The position numbers were made by a program, and so were the translations under genes. From Haematobia irritans (lineage: Eukaryota > Arthropoda > Insecta > Diptera > Muscidae), in the NCBI RefSeq assembly GCF_050003625.1, contig NC_134398.1:77408003-77472002 (forward strand): a stretch of 64,000 nucleotides of DNA, given 5' to 3'. Below the pieces are notes generated by a model. It was given only the letters and a program-made list of their open reading frames with translations, did no database searches and had not been told where the DNA came from. Positions 1 through 12,011 of the stretch are shown one piece after another. Positions within the stretch are counted from its first letter, which is position 1; each line of letters opens with the position of its first letter.

Positions 1-430
1 AAATTTTGTCAAAATTTTATTTCTATAGAAAATTTTGTCAAAATTTTATTTCTATAGAAATTTTTTTCCAAATTTTATTTCTATAGAAAATGTTGTCAAA
101 ATTTTATTTCTATAGAAAATTTTTTCCAAATTTTATTTTTATAGAAAATGTTGTCAAAATTTTATTTTGTCAAAAATTTTTTTTTTAATTATATACGTAT
201 TTAATCGGCCTTTTTAGTTTAATATATACCACGTATGGACTATGAGGGATATATTACGGTGTTAGGAAGTTTTAAGATACCTTGCCAAGTGTTACCGCAA
301 CCCAAGTAATTCGATTGTGGATGACAGTATTCAGTAGAAGTTTCTACACAATCCATGGTGGAGGGTACATAAGCTTCGGCCTGGCCGAACTTACGGCCGT
401 ATATACTTGTTTATTTTTAATTTGGTCACG
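1..430 (-). repeat. DINE-1/mini-me-like dispersed element, partial, with A/T-rich tandem array
   Basis: Positions 1-180 are a degenerate tandem array of a unit of about 28-30 bp containing TTTCTATAGAAA. The rest (about 185-420) matches, in reverse orientation, the element at 29170-29250 and 36039-36570: the same GGCCGTAAGTTCGGCCAGGC segment, the palindrome TTCGGCCAGGCCGAA, and the ACCCTCCA segment. The copy runs off the left edge. Assignment to the DINE-1/mini-me (Helentron-related) group rests on the general layout seen in the fuller copy and is tentative. Confidence 0.55.
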
Positions 431-557
431 CTCACGTACACTCAAAAGGTTCGGGCATAATTTTAAAACACAATATATTTAAGTGCAAACATGTAATGTT
501 CCTAAACTATAGTTTAGGAAGCTCGCATGGCATTTTTTGATAATCGGTAGTTTATTA

Positions 558-1708
558 CACGCAGAGAAGAAACATGATTGCCACAATCATATTCGAAGAG
601 CAAAATAATATGATAGCAGCTATTTTTGCGGCGACCATGTAACATTTTAACCTGCAACCATGTTGGCTCAGTGAACATGGTTCTAAGAAAAATACAATTG
701 TCCTCATCTAAAATGTTATTATATTGATAAAAAGAATTTTGTTTCCATTAAAAGACAATGGTCACGATCTAAAATGTTATGTTATTCGTCAAAAATGTTT
801 TTCTTCTAGTTAAAAGAACATGGTCACAACCTAAAATGTTTTGATTTTTATGAAAAAACTTTTTTCGTCGTCGAAAAAAGGACGCCACTTGAGAAAAGAA
901 AACACAAAATCAACTTTATTTATTTGTTTTTATTTATTTATAAACTAATTCATTGTTTATTTGTATTTATAATGTTGTGCAAGCAAACTTCACATATTTT
1001 TACACACTCTAGTTTGGTTCAATTTCAACAATAAGAAATCATTCCATATTTACTTCGTGCCCATCAAATGTACAAACACAGACATCATATAACTGCAAAT
1101 AAAAAAAATTATACCATATGTCAAAATGCAGAACAAAAACCAGGTACATTTGTTTCAATTACACTTTCCTTTTTTGTATTCACATAAAACCACGTGCCCT
1201 TTCTGAATAAATAAATTAACACAAAACACAATAATTCCGTATTCTCCGTCCATTCCAAGAAACAATCAACACACGACTGACGCGCAAAATGAAAATCGTG
1301 TGTACCTGTTCAATGTTTTTATAAAATTCTTGTCGCTGCAAAAAAATTAAAAAATTAAATGGTCACGAAAACAATGTACATGGTCTTTATGGCCATGTAA
1401 TGCTTGTAGACATATCTATACGTAAACTATAAAAATACTTTTTTCTTTGCAAAAAAGTAAAAAAAATTGAATGGTCAGGTACATGATTTTCCTGACCATA
1501 TAATGGTCTCAAATTCTATCATTTAAATAATAGAACATGTTTGCGGCATTTGAGAACCATTTAAATGCTTATTGCCAACATATATTTTTCTCCGCTCGAA
1601 AATTATTTTTACAAAGACAAAATACATGGTTTTCGCGACAATTAAATACTCTAAATAAGCATTAAATGGATGCGGCAACCATGTCCAAACATGTTTTTTC
1701 TGTGCGTG
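558..1708. mobile_element. TA-flanked MITE, 1.15 kb, termini CACGCAGAG / CTGTGCGTG
   Basis: The left end CACGCAGAGAAGAAACATG and the right end CATGTTTTTTCTGTGCGTG are inverted repeats of 19 bp with two mismatches, flanked by TA at 556-557 and 1709-1710. The interior is rich in short words around ATGGTCACGA and AAAATGTT on both strands and has no credible ORF. A TA duplication suggests Tc1/mariner-type mobilisation. It sits inside the foreign block of F copy A. Confidence 0.7.
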
Positions 1709-1940
1709 TACTAAATGTATTTTATGCGTCCTTTATGGTAGTATCATTTTGTAATATAAATTCGTTTCTTATTAACTCTGTCACCAAGCTCTTTTTTATG
1801 AAAATTTTTATAGGAACATAATGCATCATCGTTTACATAGATTCTTTCAATATGTCTGAAAACGGTAATTAATTGGGAATATTGTATTTTTTTCATCCAA
1901 ATAGTGTTTATAGAATATATAAACAATTATTTAAAACCTC

Positions 1941-2075
1941 ATTCACATTACACTTCCAAAATCCACTTTAACTAGATTTCAACTGTCATTTGCCTTATAA
2001 ATAAGGGATTTAAAATTCACTTTTTATAGATTTCAAGCCTAATGTGTATAAGGTATAACTTATGTTTGATATGAA
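1941..2075. repeat. Short interspersed repeat S (about 130 bp)
   Basis: The block begins TCACATTACACTTCCAAAAT and ends near CTAATGTGTATAAGGT. It recurs at 27602-27735, and its first part recurs at 28040-28090. The ends are weak inverted repeats (CACATTA / TAATGTG), so a tiny MITE is plausible. Confidence 0.5.
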
Positions 2076-3326
2076 AATAAACATTTGAAATTTACGGATA
2101 GTTAATTGACTTGTGGAAGTTTTTTAGTTTTACATAATTTCAACAAGCGGCAACACTGACTTTGTATTCTGTGAGCGTACAAATGAGAGTAAACTTTATA
2201 TTTTTTCTCCCTCTATTTTCTCTATTTTTTCCGAACTAAAAACAAGAGTGTTTGCACTTCAGTGAGCACTAATTTCTCATTTTTAGCTTCCCTGAGCTTG
2301 ATTTCGTTAGATGATCTCTTCTCAACTTGATTAAAGTACAAAATAGTACAGACGTACTTAAAATTTTAAGTACAAATCTGGGCTAAAATCAAGAATTTAA
2401 AACTCAATTTAGTTTAGTATTATTTTTTTGTGTGTAACACTAAATGGGACATCTATGTTAATATGTTAGAATATATTTTGTTTGTGGCATGAATGTTTCA
2501 TAAAAATCATATGTGTGAATGGAAACATATATAAATTTACAAATTTCGACTAAACATACATATGTTGTGATATTTTATTCAAAGCGACAGAGAGAGTATA
2601 GAGAAAAAAATAGAGATGGAAACCGGGAGAGTTGACGAAAGATATCAACAGCGAGAGAATCAAAAGAGAACAATTTCTGTGAAACCGCTTGTGTGTTGTT
2701 TCGGAAAACTGTTTTATGATAAGGCCAAAAATTTGATATGCTTAAGTCTAAATATTATCTAATTTGAATAAAGAGAATAGACATTCGGAACCAAGCGAAT
2801 AGACATTTGAAAAACAAACAGCATATGTTTTCGCCTTGAGAGCAGCATTTTATGTATGTGTGGACATGTGTTTTGTTTATCATTTTGGCATTATGGGCAC
2901 AATTTTTTTCTTGGTTCATTAAACGAAATCAGGGGTATTCATAAAAATAACGAAAGGGCACTATACTCTTTTTAGAGTTGGGACAGTAAAATGAAATAAG
3001 GAGGAAATAGTGAAAAAATACACAGTAAAATGTATAAAAACAAAATTTAGTTCCTCTTTATTAATAAGTAGTCCACGAGGAGTTGACGGACACCTTCAAA
3101 TATAAAAGCGGGCATTAAGTTCGAGTTAAAGTTTTGTACCAAAAACAGTTTTTTGTTACAAAATTGATATTTTTAAAAAAATAATATTTTATCCAAAAAT
3201 CAGTCAATTTCGTTTATATCAAGCACTGTTACTGACTATAAATCTTTAATAACCCACATTTCGAAGTTTCATTATAAAAATTTAATATAGTATAAATATA
3301 AATGTGTAAATTAAAAAAAAAGTGTT

Positions 3327-3398
3327 CGGTCGTAGCAGGGATTGAACCCACGACCCTTTGCATGCAAGGCAGACATGCTAACCACTGTTCCACGTGGC
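3327..3398 (-). repeat. tRNA-like cassette 1 of F copy A
   Basis: Read on the minus strand, the 72 bases resemble a tRNA. There is an A-box-like segment with AGTGGTTAGCATG, an anticodon-like loop CTTGCAT (UGC, alanine-like) and a B box GGTTCAATCCC. The acceptor arms do not pair properly, so it is not called a functional tRNA. The same cassette occurs in the other F copies at 9815-9887 and 34778-34848, and truncated near 23668-23709. Cassette 2 is truncated here (about 3509-3536). Confidence 0.6.
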
Positions 3399-3675
3399 AA
3401 ACAAATGTATGTTTCTGTTAAATAATGTTATGTTTGCATGGGCTCGTGGGCGCTGCGAACTATGCTATATAAATGTAACTTATAACGATAATTATCTACT
3501 CGTGACTATAACAGATACGTAGTCCAGTGGATAGTGTAAAGTAAAATGCTTCCAAACATATAATATGTTCACATAAAACAAACATATTAATGTTTCGGCA
3601 GTATCCAATAATATATGTGCTTCCTGCAAAATATGTTTGGAACATATGTTAAAGAAGCGATTTTTTTTGAGGGTG

Positions 3676-5090
3676 CAGATACAAATAAGTTTGAGAACCA
3701 ATAATTTTTGTTGGAAAACCAATAACAAAATTTGTTAATTTTCCTACAACAAACTAATTTGTACTTTTAATAACCATTATTACAAAAAAGTTGTTAGCAA
3801 TCGTTACCATCAGAAGGCAACAAATAATTTGTAAGTAATTTGTTAAGCATCCAACAGTACAAAATATTTGTTGTTGAACGTTACGTTTAATCCTCAACAA
3901 ATATTTTTGAATTTGAACGAAAAAATTTATATGTGATTTGTTGGAGTCTATCAATGACCTGTAACAAATTTAGTGGTGTATTGACAAAAAATTAAATTGA
4001 AATTAAAATTGACAGAATTATGCTATGAATTGCACCAAAATTGCAAAATTGTCAGAACAATTTTGGGGATATTTTGTTAAGTACACACAGAGAACACATT
4101 TAAAGAAACTACCAAATTGAAAAATATTTTCACAGACATATATAAATGCTTTTTTGTATTTTCTGATGAGTGAGCTCTTTGCTTGCTATCAAACACGTGC
4201 ATGTGCTCATACTCATTTTGTTCTAACGGTATTCTTCGCATACTTCTTTTAGCTTTTGTACATATTCTCAACGATGTGCGCGTAACCAGTGCTGTATTTT
4301 TTGTTTTTGTTTTCATACGATAGCAGTAAACTATTTTCGCAACAAAACAATTTGTTGAAAACATGTCTTATTTAATACATTAAGACATTACATGTCTTAT
4401 TTAAGACATAAAGTCGGAAAAGAACAACGCTTCATATAAACGAACTGCACTTCAATTTTGGAATAAAAAGTATTTTTTATTGCAAAAATAAAAATTTTAT
4501 AACAAAAAGTTTGTTTGAACATTTTTAAAGAAATTCAAAAGCTATTACAAAAGAACAGCGTATAATCTGCTTTTTAAATAAAAATTTTAAAGGCAGAAAC
4601 TTGTCCCTGCGAAATGAAACTGTTACTTCAGGGCATAAATAACTCAGTTTACATATGCTGTTGTGATAACACAGTCGCATTGCCAAGTCTGAACGACAAC
4701 TACCACTAATACACTCAAAGGATTCTTTCCTCCTAAACAAAATTTTAGACAAACGAGATTGGTTTGCGATTTTCTGGCGACCGTAAAAATGTGTGGTTTC
4801 GGTATAAAAGGAACTTTTTTACGGCCATAATAAAACTTAAAATAAAAAAATTGTTGTTGTTGTGAAGTTTTTGTTTTTGAATTAATGTCGTCGAATATTT
4901 TTTTGCGTGTTAATCTTTGAAATTCCCATAAGTGTCACCTGCATCTCTAAGAAGAAATAAATTACAAATGTAAAAAATCTTCTCCTTCAAACCCATATAA
5001 TTCGACGATCACTTCATTACACCATTTTTTCTATCATTCAACGAGAAAAAAACTAAAACCACTGACTTCTAATTAAGTATTCATTTTTAT
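3676..5090. other. Non-coding AT-rich stretch upstream of the ABCG coding exon
   Basis: No ORF resembles a known protein. Positions 3690-3970 are rich in AACAAAT/ATTTGTT words on both strands and may be part of another decayed repeat. The stretch ends in a pyrimidine-rich splice acceptor. The gene's promoter and first exon were not found. Confidence 0.5.
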
Positions 5091-5096
5091 TTTCAG

Positions 5097-5466
5097 AGCA
5101 CAACATTGAACTACGCAAAAAGTTGCAATTGTTAATCAACATAGATGTTGTCGGCGAGGGAACAGTTCTTTAGCAATACAGGGCCTTCGACGGCTGCTGG
5201 TGTGGGACTTGGTATAGAAGTGGTTGGCGAACTTCAACCAGTCTACAATTCAACAACTACTCCAATGACAGCGACAAATGGTTATGGCAGCAGGCGTGAA
5301 AGTAAGACAGTTGTAAATACCTCAGTGGACACACAAGTACCAATGTCAAATGGCAAATCATCAAAGGAAAAGGATGTCGGCCGTTTTTCAAATTTGCCTT
5401 CACGAGAACCAGTCGATATGGAATTCAATAGTTTATCATTGACAGTGAATTTAGGATTTAGGAAAG
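5097..5466 (+). CDS. ABCG (white-family) half-transporter, exon with start codon (coding 5145-5466)
   Basis: The exon is bounded by an acceptor (TTTTATTTTCAG ending at 5096) and a donor (AAAG then GTAAGT at 5467). It contains 48 bases of 5' UTR, then ATG at 5145 and 107 codons plus one base. The first ~90 residues are a low-complexity cytosolic N-terminus rich in Ser, Thr and Gly. The end, PVDMEFNSLSLTVNLGFRKG, matches the first beta strand of an ABCG nucleotide-binding domain. The phase-1 junction to the exon at 25002 restores a continuous NBD reading (GSKEILHDV). ABCG proteins are membrane half-transporters that dimerise to move sterols, pigment precursors or steroids. Resemblance to Drosophila Atet is an impression from memory, so no symbol is given. 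The acceptor shows at least one upstream non-coding exon, not identified. Confidence 0.85.
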
Positions 5467-6199
5467 GTAAGTTTGCTGAAAACTACGCACGAACAACCTG
5501 CGCTGAAAACTGTTGACTGAATAAGAAAGATTACATAAAGTCCATTTTACAATCAAAAAACAGTGAACCCTTTAGGGCGCTAAAGCCAATTTAACTCTAT
5601 TTTAGTTCATGAAATTTATTGTGTGCTAGTAAAAACTTCACCATTTTTGTTAATGATCTAAAAATGGGTAAAACGTTACATACAAATGAAGTAGAGAAAT
5701 GAACAAAATTCGTATTTCCCACAAAACATAATTTCTTAAAATGTTGCCACAATTGCGACTATCGTGAACTTTGTACAACGCTTACGACATATTTGCAACT
5801 TTGACGTCTTACTAAACCGACTCGATTTGTTTTGATGCCACAAGAAGAATATGTAGTGGCGTTATTAGTTATTACTTTTATAGATAGCACTTTATATTCT
5901 TTAATTCGTAAAAATATAGAAGCTTTAATATCCTTATGTACTAGGTTTTGTCTGTCATTAATTTTCCAAAATTAAAATTATTATAATAAAACTATTTTTA
6001 TGTTAGCCTGATATCAACTCAAGCTGGTTTTTCGTCCAAATCAATTACTTTACATTAATTACAATTTTAAATGAGAGCTAATTGAACATGAAGATTAAGG
6101 AATTGGTATTATTATGCAACTGAATGTGTAAAACAAAATATGTCTCTGAAGTAGAGCACCATTTGTTCTCATTTGGTTCTCACAGTGTATTATGTTGAT

Positions 6200-6690
6200 G
6201 TCGCACAGTATAATTCTGTAACTTTTGAACGGATAAAGATAGCAACATAATATTTTTCTGTGTGCGAAAGCTGAAGTGTTTTCCTCTAAGTTTGCCAATT
6301 TGTGGGTCCCTAGTGGGTGCACGAGCTGACCTGTAGGCGTTCAAATTTGGTCACCTCGGGGGTATGACATTTTGTTTTAGCTGTAAACTCCGCAATTTTG
6401 CAATTTTTGTGCAATTTGGTTTTTGCAAAACTTGACAAAGTGGGGTCAGTATTTGGAACCTAGAAGTTGTGTTTTTAATAGGATTCGTAATTTTTCTTCT
6501 TAACAATATACACAAAATAGAATTTCAAAAAATATCGAATTTTGACCATTCATTCTGTCGTAACGTTTTTTTATAGATTTCTCCCTATATTTTTTAATTT
6601 TTTTCTTATAGGCGACCATATAAGGATACGTTTTAAGCTTTTATCAGCCATTTTGGTCAAGTAGTATATGAGTAGTAATCATAATGATAT
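6200..6690 (+). repeat. Unnamed repeat R, copy 1
   Basis: This stretch recurs in reverse orientation at about 10840-11470. Shared words include AGCTGAAGTGTTTTCCTCTA, GACAAAGTGGGGTCAGTATT and GATTTCTCCC. No ORF or clear terminal repeats were seen, so the family is unknown. Confidence 0.6.
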
Positions 6691-6925
6691 CACAATTAGT
6701 TCAAAAGTTATTAAGGTTTAAATTCATATTTTTAATTCCCAAAAAATCGGAATTTAAAAAAAATTGTTCCGTGTCCCAAAAACTTCAAAGTTTCGTATTT
6801 GTGTGTAAATATAACCATAGCGATAGGCGGTAGGCGAACACTTATTTACGTGTATTTCTTATGGGAAGCCCAAAATCCGCGACGGAATACCGTGACGGCT
6901 AGCGGCTTATTCTAAACTTATTCTA

Positions 6926-7281
6926 GGTTAGGTTAGGTTAGGTTATGTGGCAGCCCGATGTATCAGGCTCACTTAGACTATTCAGTCCATTGTGATACCA
7001 CAGTGGTGAACTTCTCTCTTATCACTGAGAGCTGCCCGATTCCATGTTAAGCTCAATGACAAGGGACCTCCTTTTTATAGCCGAGTCCGAACGGCGTTCC
7101 ACATTGTGGTGAAACCACTTAGAGAAGCTTTGAAACCCTCAGAAATGTCACCAGCATTACTGAGGAGGGATAATCCACCACTGAAAAACTTTTTTTTGGT
7201 GTTCGGTCGTAGCAGGAATCGAACCCACGACCTTGTGTATGCAAGGCGGGCATGCTAACCATTGCACCACGGTGGCTCCCC
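6926..7281 (-). mobile_element. tRNA-headed SINE, complete, 356 bp
   Basis: The 7-bp duplication TATTCTA flanks the element at 6919-6925 and 7282-7288. On the minus strand it starts with a tRNA-like head (about 7205-7280): an A-box region TGGTGCAATGGTTAGCATG and a B box GGTTCGATTCC. A unique body follows, then a 3' tail ending in repeated AACCT. The last ~75 bases of the tail match the 3' end of the LINEs at 29339 and 57014 (shared words TAGACTATTCAGTCCATTGT and GGCAGCCCGAT). Pol III transcription from the internal boxes and LINE-supplied reverse transcription are inferred. Confidence 0.85.
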
Positions 7282-7639
7282 TATTCTAACTCCTTGGCGA
7301 AAACTGGTATAGTGTTGCCATCGCTTATCAATTTTTTTAACTCACCACTAGGAATTGCTGTTGCCTGGAGACGTGTAGATTATTTTTTCTTGAAATAACT
7401 CAACAAATAACAAGCCATTGCATGTTTTTATTCAACTTCATTGTTTAATATTGTCAAAGCGTACTGTATTGACAACAAAAACGCTAGGAAACGTGAAAAA
7501 GGGAATTATTCGCCGTCAAGCTTATTGTATTTGCCGTTGCGTCAAAAATGTTTCGCCTACCGCCTATCGCTATGGTTATATTTACACACTTTCTTGTTAT
7601 TTATAATTGCATAGAAATAAAGCTCTCTCAAATACCTTT

Positions 7640-7965
7640 CCAACGATGTGTTATATTTATACCCGTGCTTAGCCAATTATGGGGGCTATACCCAAATCTG
7701 AACCGATTTAAATCAAACTTGACACACTTGACGATACTATCAAATGTACTTCTTGTGCAAAATTTGAAGCAAATCAGAGAAAAAATCTGGCTTGTAGAGC
7801 CATATATGTGCATATCGGGCGTAAGATATATATGGGGGCTATATCTAAATCTGAACCGATTTCAACCAAACTCGGCTTGCAAAGCTAGAATGTTATTTCT
7901 GGTACCTGTGCAAAATTTCAAGTTAATCGGAGTGAAACTGTGGCCTTAAAGTGAACACGGTACCC
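7640..7965 (+). repeat. Dispersed 'TATGGGGGCTATA' repeat, left part (right part 10560-10760)
   Basis: Two diverged tandem modules contain TATGGGGGCTATA followed by AAATCTGAACCGATTT, a motif common in muscid dispersed repeats and also present at 37100-37620. Sequence of the same type resumes in inverted form at 10560-10760 beyond F copy B, which appears to have inserted here. Positions 7289-7640 show no recognisable feature. Confidence 0.5.
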
Positions 7966-9814
7966 ACACGGACGAAAAAGACTGTTTTTCATATGTTTGG
8001 GTGTAAAAATTATATGTTTGGAACTCAAATTTTTAAACACAATATTTTTAAGTGCAAGCATATAATGTTCATAAACTAGCATAATATGTTTGGGACATAT
8101 ATGTTAATATGTTAGAACATATTATGTTTGGGACATAAAATGTTTGTAAATATAATATGCTTGGATGGAAACATATATTAATTTAAAAATAGACTATAAA
8201 CATATATGTGTTTAGAAAGTGGGACATAAAGTGTATGCTGGAAGTAAAACAATGAAAGTAACCAATTGGCGCCTTAAAAATATATATACGCAAAAAATTC
8301 ATTAAAGATTGGAAAATACTATGTGTGAATATAAACAAATTTGGAGTAAACATATATATGTTGTGATATAAGACTTCGCCAAATTTTGTATATGCTTAAG
8401 TAAAATATTAAAATGAGTATTCGGAGAGAAAATTTATTCGGAACCAAGAGAAAAGACATTTGAAGAAAAGAGCATGAGTTTTGTTTATCATTTTCGCATT
8501 ACGGGCACAATATTTTTGTTTCGTCAAAACAAATCGGAACGTAGGACGAGTAAGTCAAAATATTCAAACAAAGTTAATTAAAGGGATCTTTGTAAAAACT
8601 AACAAAAGGGCACTATACACTGAAAAAAAGCATGCCCGGTTCCAAAGATTGTCTCTCTACTTTAACAATTTTGGTATTGATTTCGAGCCAATGAAGCCGA
8701 GAATTCAAGTAAGAATACTTTTAAGACACAATTTTCTTTTAAATGTGGGTTTCGTGCATTTGACTCTATGAAGCAAATTTTTTTTCGCTTGTTCAGCATT
8801 TTTCATATGCTATAAAAGTCCGTTAAAAACAAGACTTCCAGTAGAATTTATGCTATGCTTCAAGTAAAAAACGTCTTTAAAATAAAGTGTTGAAAAACAT
8901 GTCCTATTTTTTACGATTTTTGCTTTGTAGTCAAGATGCAAAAATGCAACAAATTTAAAGACAATTTCATTAATTTTAAAGAATTTTCTGAATTATTAAA
9001 GTCAAGTTGACCATAGTCCAAAATTTTTTTCTTTCATGTTATGATACCCATTTTCAAGTCAAATCACTTAATTATAAGGACAATATTTTTTGTCAGTGTA
9101 CTCTTTTTAGAGTTGTGACAGTAAAATAAAAACAGGGGGAAACAGTGAAAAATTAAACAGTAAGATCTATAAAAACAAATTTTAGTTTCTCTTAATTAAT
9201 GAGTAGTCCAAGAGGAGTTGACGGATTCTTTCGAAAATAAAAGCGGGCATTGAGTTCGAGTTTTGCCGCTAAAATTATTTCTCATTTTAGCGGCAAAACT
9301 CGAATCGGTAAAACCTGAATAACATTATAACTTTTTTGGATTATTGTATTGTATTATAACATGGTGGGGAATGCTCCAAAGCAACAATTGAAAAAGTTTA
9401 TTTTCTTTAAAATAAATTATTAAAGAAAAGTAAAAGCAAACAATTGTTCACACCAAAATAAATGTATGTGCTGGTTGTAAAATTACTGTTTAGACCTTAG
9501 GATTCGATGGAAAATTATTTATATATATATACTCGACTTCACGTTCTTCTTTTGTAAGAGTTTTTGAATTTCTTCGAAAATTTCAAACTTGTATACAGCA
9601 ACCTTTTTTGTTACAAAATTTTTATTTTTGCAATAAAAAAATAATATATGATTTGAACTCAGTTCATTTCTTTTCTGACTTTAAGTCTTTCAGACACACT
9701 TTACAGTTTCGTAGTAAAAATTTAATATAGTAGGATGTAATGTTGAACACCTTTTCTGGATATTCCGAACGTATCTGGAATATATGTACAAAAAATAAAT
9801 AAAAAAATTGGTGT

Positions 9815-9887
9815 CGGTCGAAGCAGGGATCGAACCCAGGACCCTTGGCATGCAAGGCGGACGTACCAACCACTGATCCACGTCGCC
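9815..9887 (-). repeat. tRNA-like cassette 1 of F copy B
   Basis: On the minus strand there is an A-box-like AGTGGTTGGTACG and a B box GGTTCGATCCC, equivalent to the cassette at 3327-3398. It is degenerate in the acceptor arms. Confidence 0.55.
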
Positions 9888-10013
9888 AACAAATGTATGT
9901 TTAACAATGTTATGTTGTTAAACGATGTTATGTTTGCATCGGCTCGTGGGCGCCGCAAGCTATGCTATATAAATATAACTTATAACGATAATTATCTCTT
10001 GATGACCATAACA

Positions 10014-10082
10014 GCTACGTAGCCCAGTGGATAGTGCATGGGTTACAAACTGTGTGGTCCGCTGTTCGAATCCCCGTCCGGC
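10014..10082 (+). repeat. tRNA-like cassette 2 of F copy B
   Basis: The A-box-like TAGCCCAGTGGATAGTGCAT and the B box TGTTCGAATCCCC are spaced as in a tRNA. It is oriented opposite to cassette 1, about 125 bp away. Equivalent cassettes lie at 23783-23851 and, reversed, at 34592-34662. The anticodon-like loop reads near TTACAAA, so identity is uncertain. Confidence 0.55.
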
Positions 10083-10839
10083 AAAAAGTAAAATTAAAAA
10101 AAAATATATATATATATAAAATTGAATAATTTCTTCTACAATGTTTGTATTACAGAAAAAGGTGCTAAGAACTAAAAAACTCGTGGAAGTTAGAAAAATG
10201 TGAGGGAATATACAATTAGGCAGAAACAAATTTTTGAGCACAATCTTCTTTGGGAGAAAATTCTTCTAAACATATAATATTTTTGGGTTCAAAATGTTTC
10301 CAAACATATTATATGTTCACATAATAACATATAGTTTTTTGGAAGACAACATTATTGAACTTGAATGGATAAATACATAATGTTTGGAACTTAGACTACC
10401 CAAACATATTATATTGTTTAGACCAATATGCTTTCAAACATATTATATATTAGAAGAAATCAAATATATAAATGTTTGGGCAAAACCCAAAAATGTATAT
10501 GCTTGAAGCAAAATGTGTTTGGGAGTATATGTTACAGAAGCGATTTTTTTAGGGTGCAGCAACACCAGATTTTGCCAATATTTTATATGACCCCAGAAGC
10601 CAAAGTTTTGCTTAGATTTGCTTGAAATTTTGCACGAGGAGTCTAATTAGTAGTACAGTCAAGTGTGCAAAATTTGTTGGAAATCGGTTCAGATTTAGAT
10701 ACTCCCATATATATTTATTGTCCGATATACACTTAAATGGGCACCGGAAAATAAATTTTCACTCGGTGCTTTGCCGAATGAGAATTTTTGAAAACAAATT
10801 TTTTTCTTTTAGAAAATTGCCGATTTTGGGATGAGAATA

Positions 10840-11470
10840 ACTCATATACTACTTGACCAAAATGGCCGATAAAAGCTTAAAACGTATACTTATATGGTCG
10901 CCTATAAGAAAAATGTAAAAAAAGATTGGGAGAAATCTATAAAAAAATGTTACGACAGAAAGAATGTATGTGCTTTTTTCCAAAAAAATTGTCAAAATTC
11001 GATAATTTTTTGAAATTCTAATTTGTGGACTTTACAACATTTTATCTAAAGCACATGGGTACACATTTTTTCTTCTAGGATTCGTAGAATTTTGTAGGGA
11101 ATGTATTACGAATCCACTTAAAAACACAACTTCTGGGTTCCAAATACTGACCCCACTTTGTCAAAATTTTGCAAAAAAAAAAATTCTAGGGCCCATATCT
11201 TGCAAACGGTAAAAGACAATTGCACACGCACGCACTTTTGTAGAGCTTTACAAGTTCTATCCAGCAAAGAAAAAATCATCGAGATCGGTTCAAAATTACG
11301 GACTTTACAGCTAAAACAAAATTTCATGCCCCCGAGGTGACCAAGTTTCAACGCCTACAGATCAGCTCGTGACCAACTAGGGACCCACAAATTTGCCAAC
11401 TTAGAGGAAAACACTTCAGCTTTCACACACGGAAAAAAATATGTTGATATCTTTATCCGTTCAAAAGTTA
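10840..11470 (-). repeat. Unnamed repeat R, copy 2 (inverted relative to copy 1)
   Basis: Reverse complement of the 6200-6690 stretch with scattered differences and an added segment around 11160-11300. It ends near CACACGGAAAAAAATA. Confidence 0.6.
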
Positions 11471-11639
11471 CAGAATTATTTCCAAAAAAGCGATTTGGAA
11501 CCACTGTGTGTCGTTCGTTATGTACGTCGCCACCTTCATAATTTCTCTCTATTCTCATGTTTATGTTTGTATGTTTATACGAAATGTCTAAATTAATATA
11601 TTTTTCACCCAGGGACAGTATAGTTAAGAAAATGATATG

Positions 11640-12003
11640 CTCAAGCATAATATGTTTTAAAATATTAACAAATATGTCACAAACATTTTAAACTAGTTTA
11701 TGAACATTATATGTTTGCACTTATAGATAGTGTGCTAAAAGTTTGAGTTCCAAACATATAATTTTTACTCCGAAACATACCGAAAATAGTTTTTTCGTCC
11801 GTGTATATGCACCCACTGCAGATAAAAAGTTATAATGTTATTCTGCTTTTAGAGATTCGAGTTTTGACGCTAAAATGAGAAATAATTTTAGCGGCAAAAC
11901 ATGCTTTTATTTACATGTTTGCACTTATAGTGTGCTAAAAGTTTGAGTTCCAAACATATAATTTTTACACCGAAACAGATTGAAAATAGTTTTTCGTCCG
12001 TGT
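11640..12003 (-). repeat. Duplicated F-type terminal sequence
   Basis: Two near-identical segments (about 11700-11810 and 11915-12003) each contain GTGCTAAAAGTTTGAGTTCC, CAAACATATAATTTTTAC and TTTCGTCCGTGTATATGCAC. This is the reverse complement of the F left end at 7970-8060. A module K fragment (11855-11905) lies between them. Confidence 0.5.
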
Positions 12004-12011
12004 ATATGCAC

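Larger units (their letters stand above)
439..3675 (+). mobile_element. Family F non-autonomous element, copy A (interrupted)
   Basis: The segments 439-510 and about 2440-3675 align with the F copies at 7967-10556, 22006-24346 and (reverse) 29251-36036. Shared blocks include CACAATATATTTAAGTGC, GACAGAGAGAGTATAGAGA and the right end GCGATTTTTTTTGAGGGTG. The left end is TA followed by CACTC; at the right end GGGTG is followed by CA rather than TA. The stretch from about 511 to 2440 is foreign to the other copies and holds two smaller elements. No transposase ORF is seen, so the copy looks non-autonomous. It lies upstream of the ABCG coding exon, probably in a 5' intron or promoter region. Confidence 0.6.
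7967..10556 (+). mobile_element. Family F element, copy B
   Basis: The left end CACACGGACGAAAAAGACTG and the right end GCGATTTTTTTAGGGTG match those of other F copies. Inside are the CATATGTTTGG-rich subterminal region, a hairpin at 9255-9304 (20-bp perfect stem, 10-base loop, part of module K), and the two divergent tRNA-like cassettes. There is no transposase ORF. The left boundary sits next to TA; the right side has CA. Confidence 0.65.

Noticed and set aside
4077..4364. Minus-strand 95-codon frame upstream of the ABCG exon
   Set aside because: No recognisable domain, and the composition is that expected from AT-rich noncoding DNA.
5467..5516. Continuation of the ABCG reading frame past 5466 to a stop at 5516
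   Set aside because: A consensus donor GTAAGT precedes it, and the frame joins perfectly to the ABC domain at 25002.
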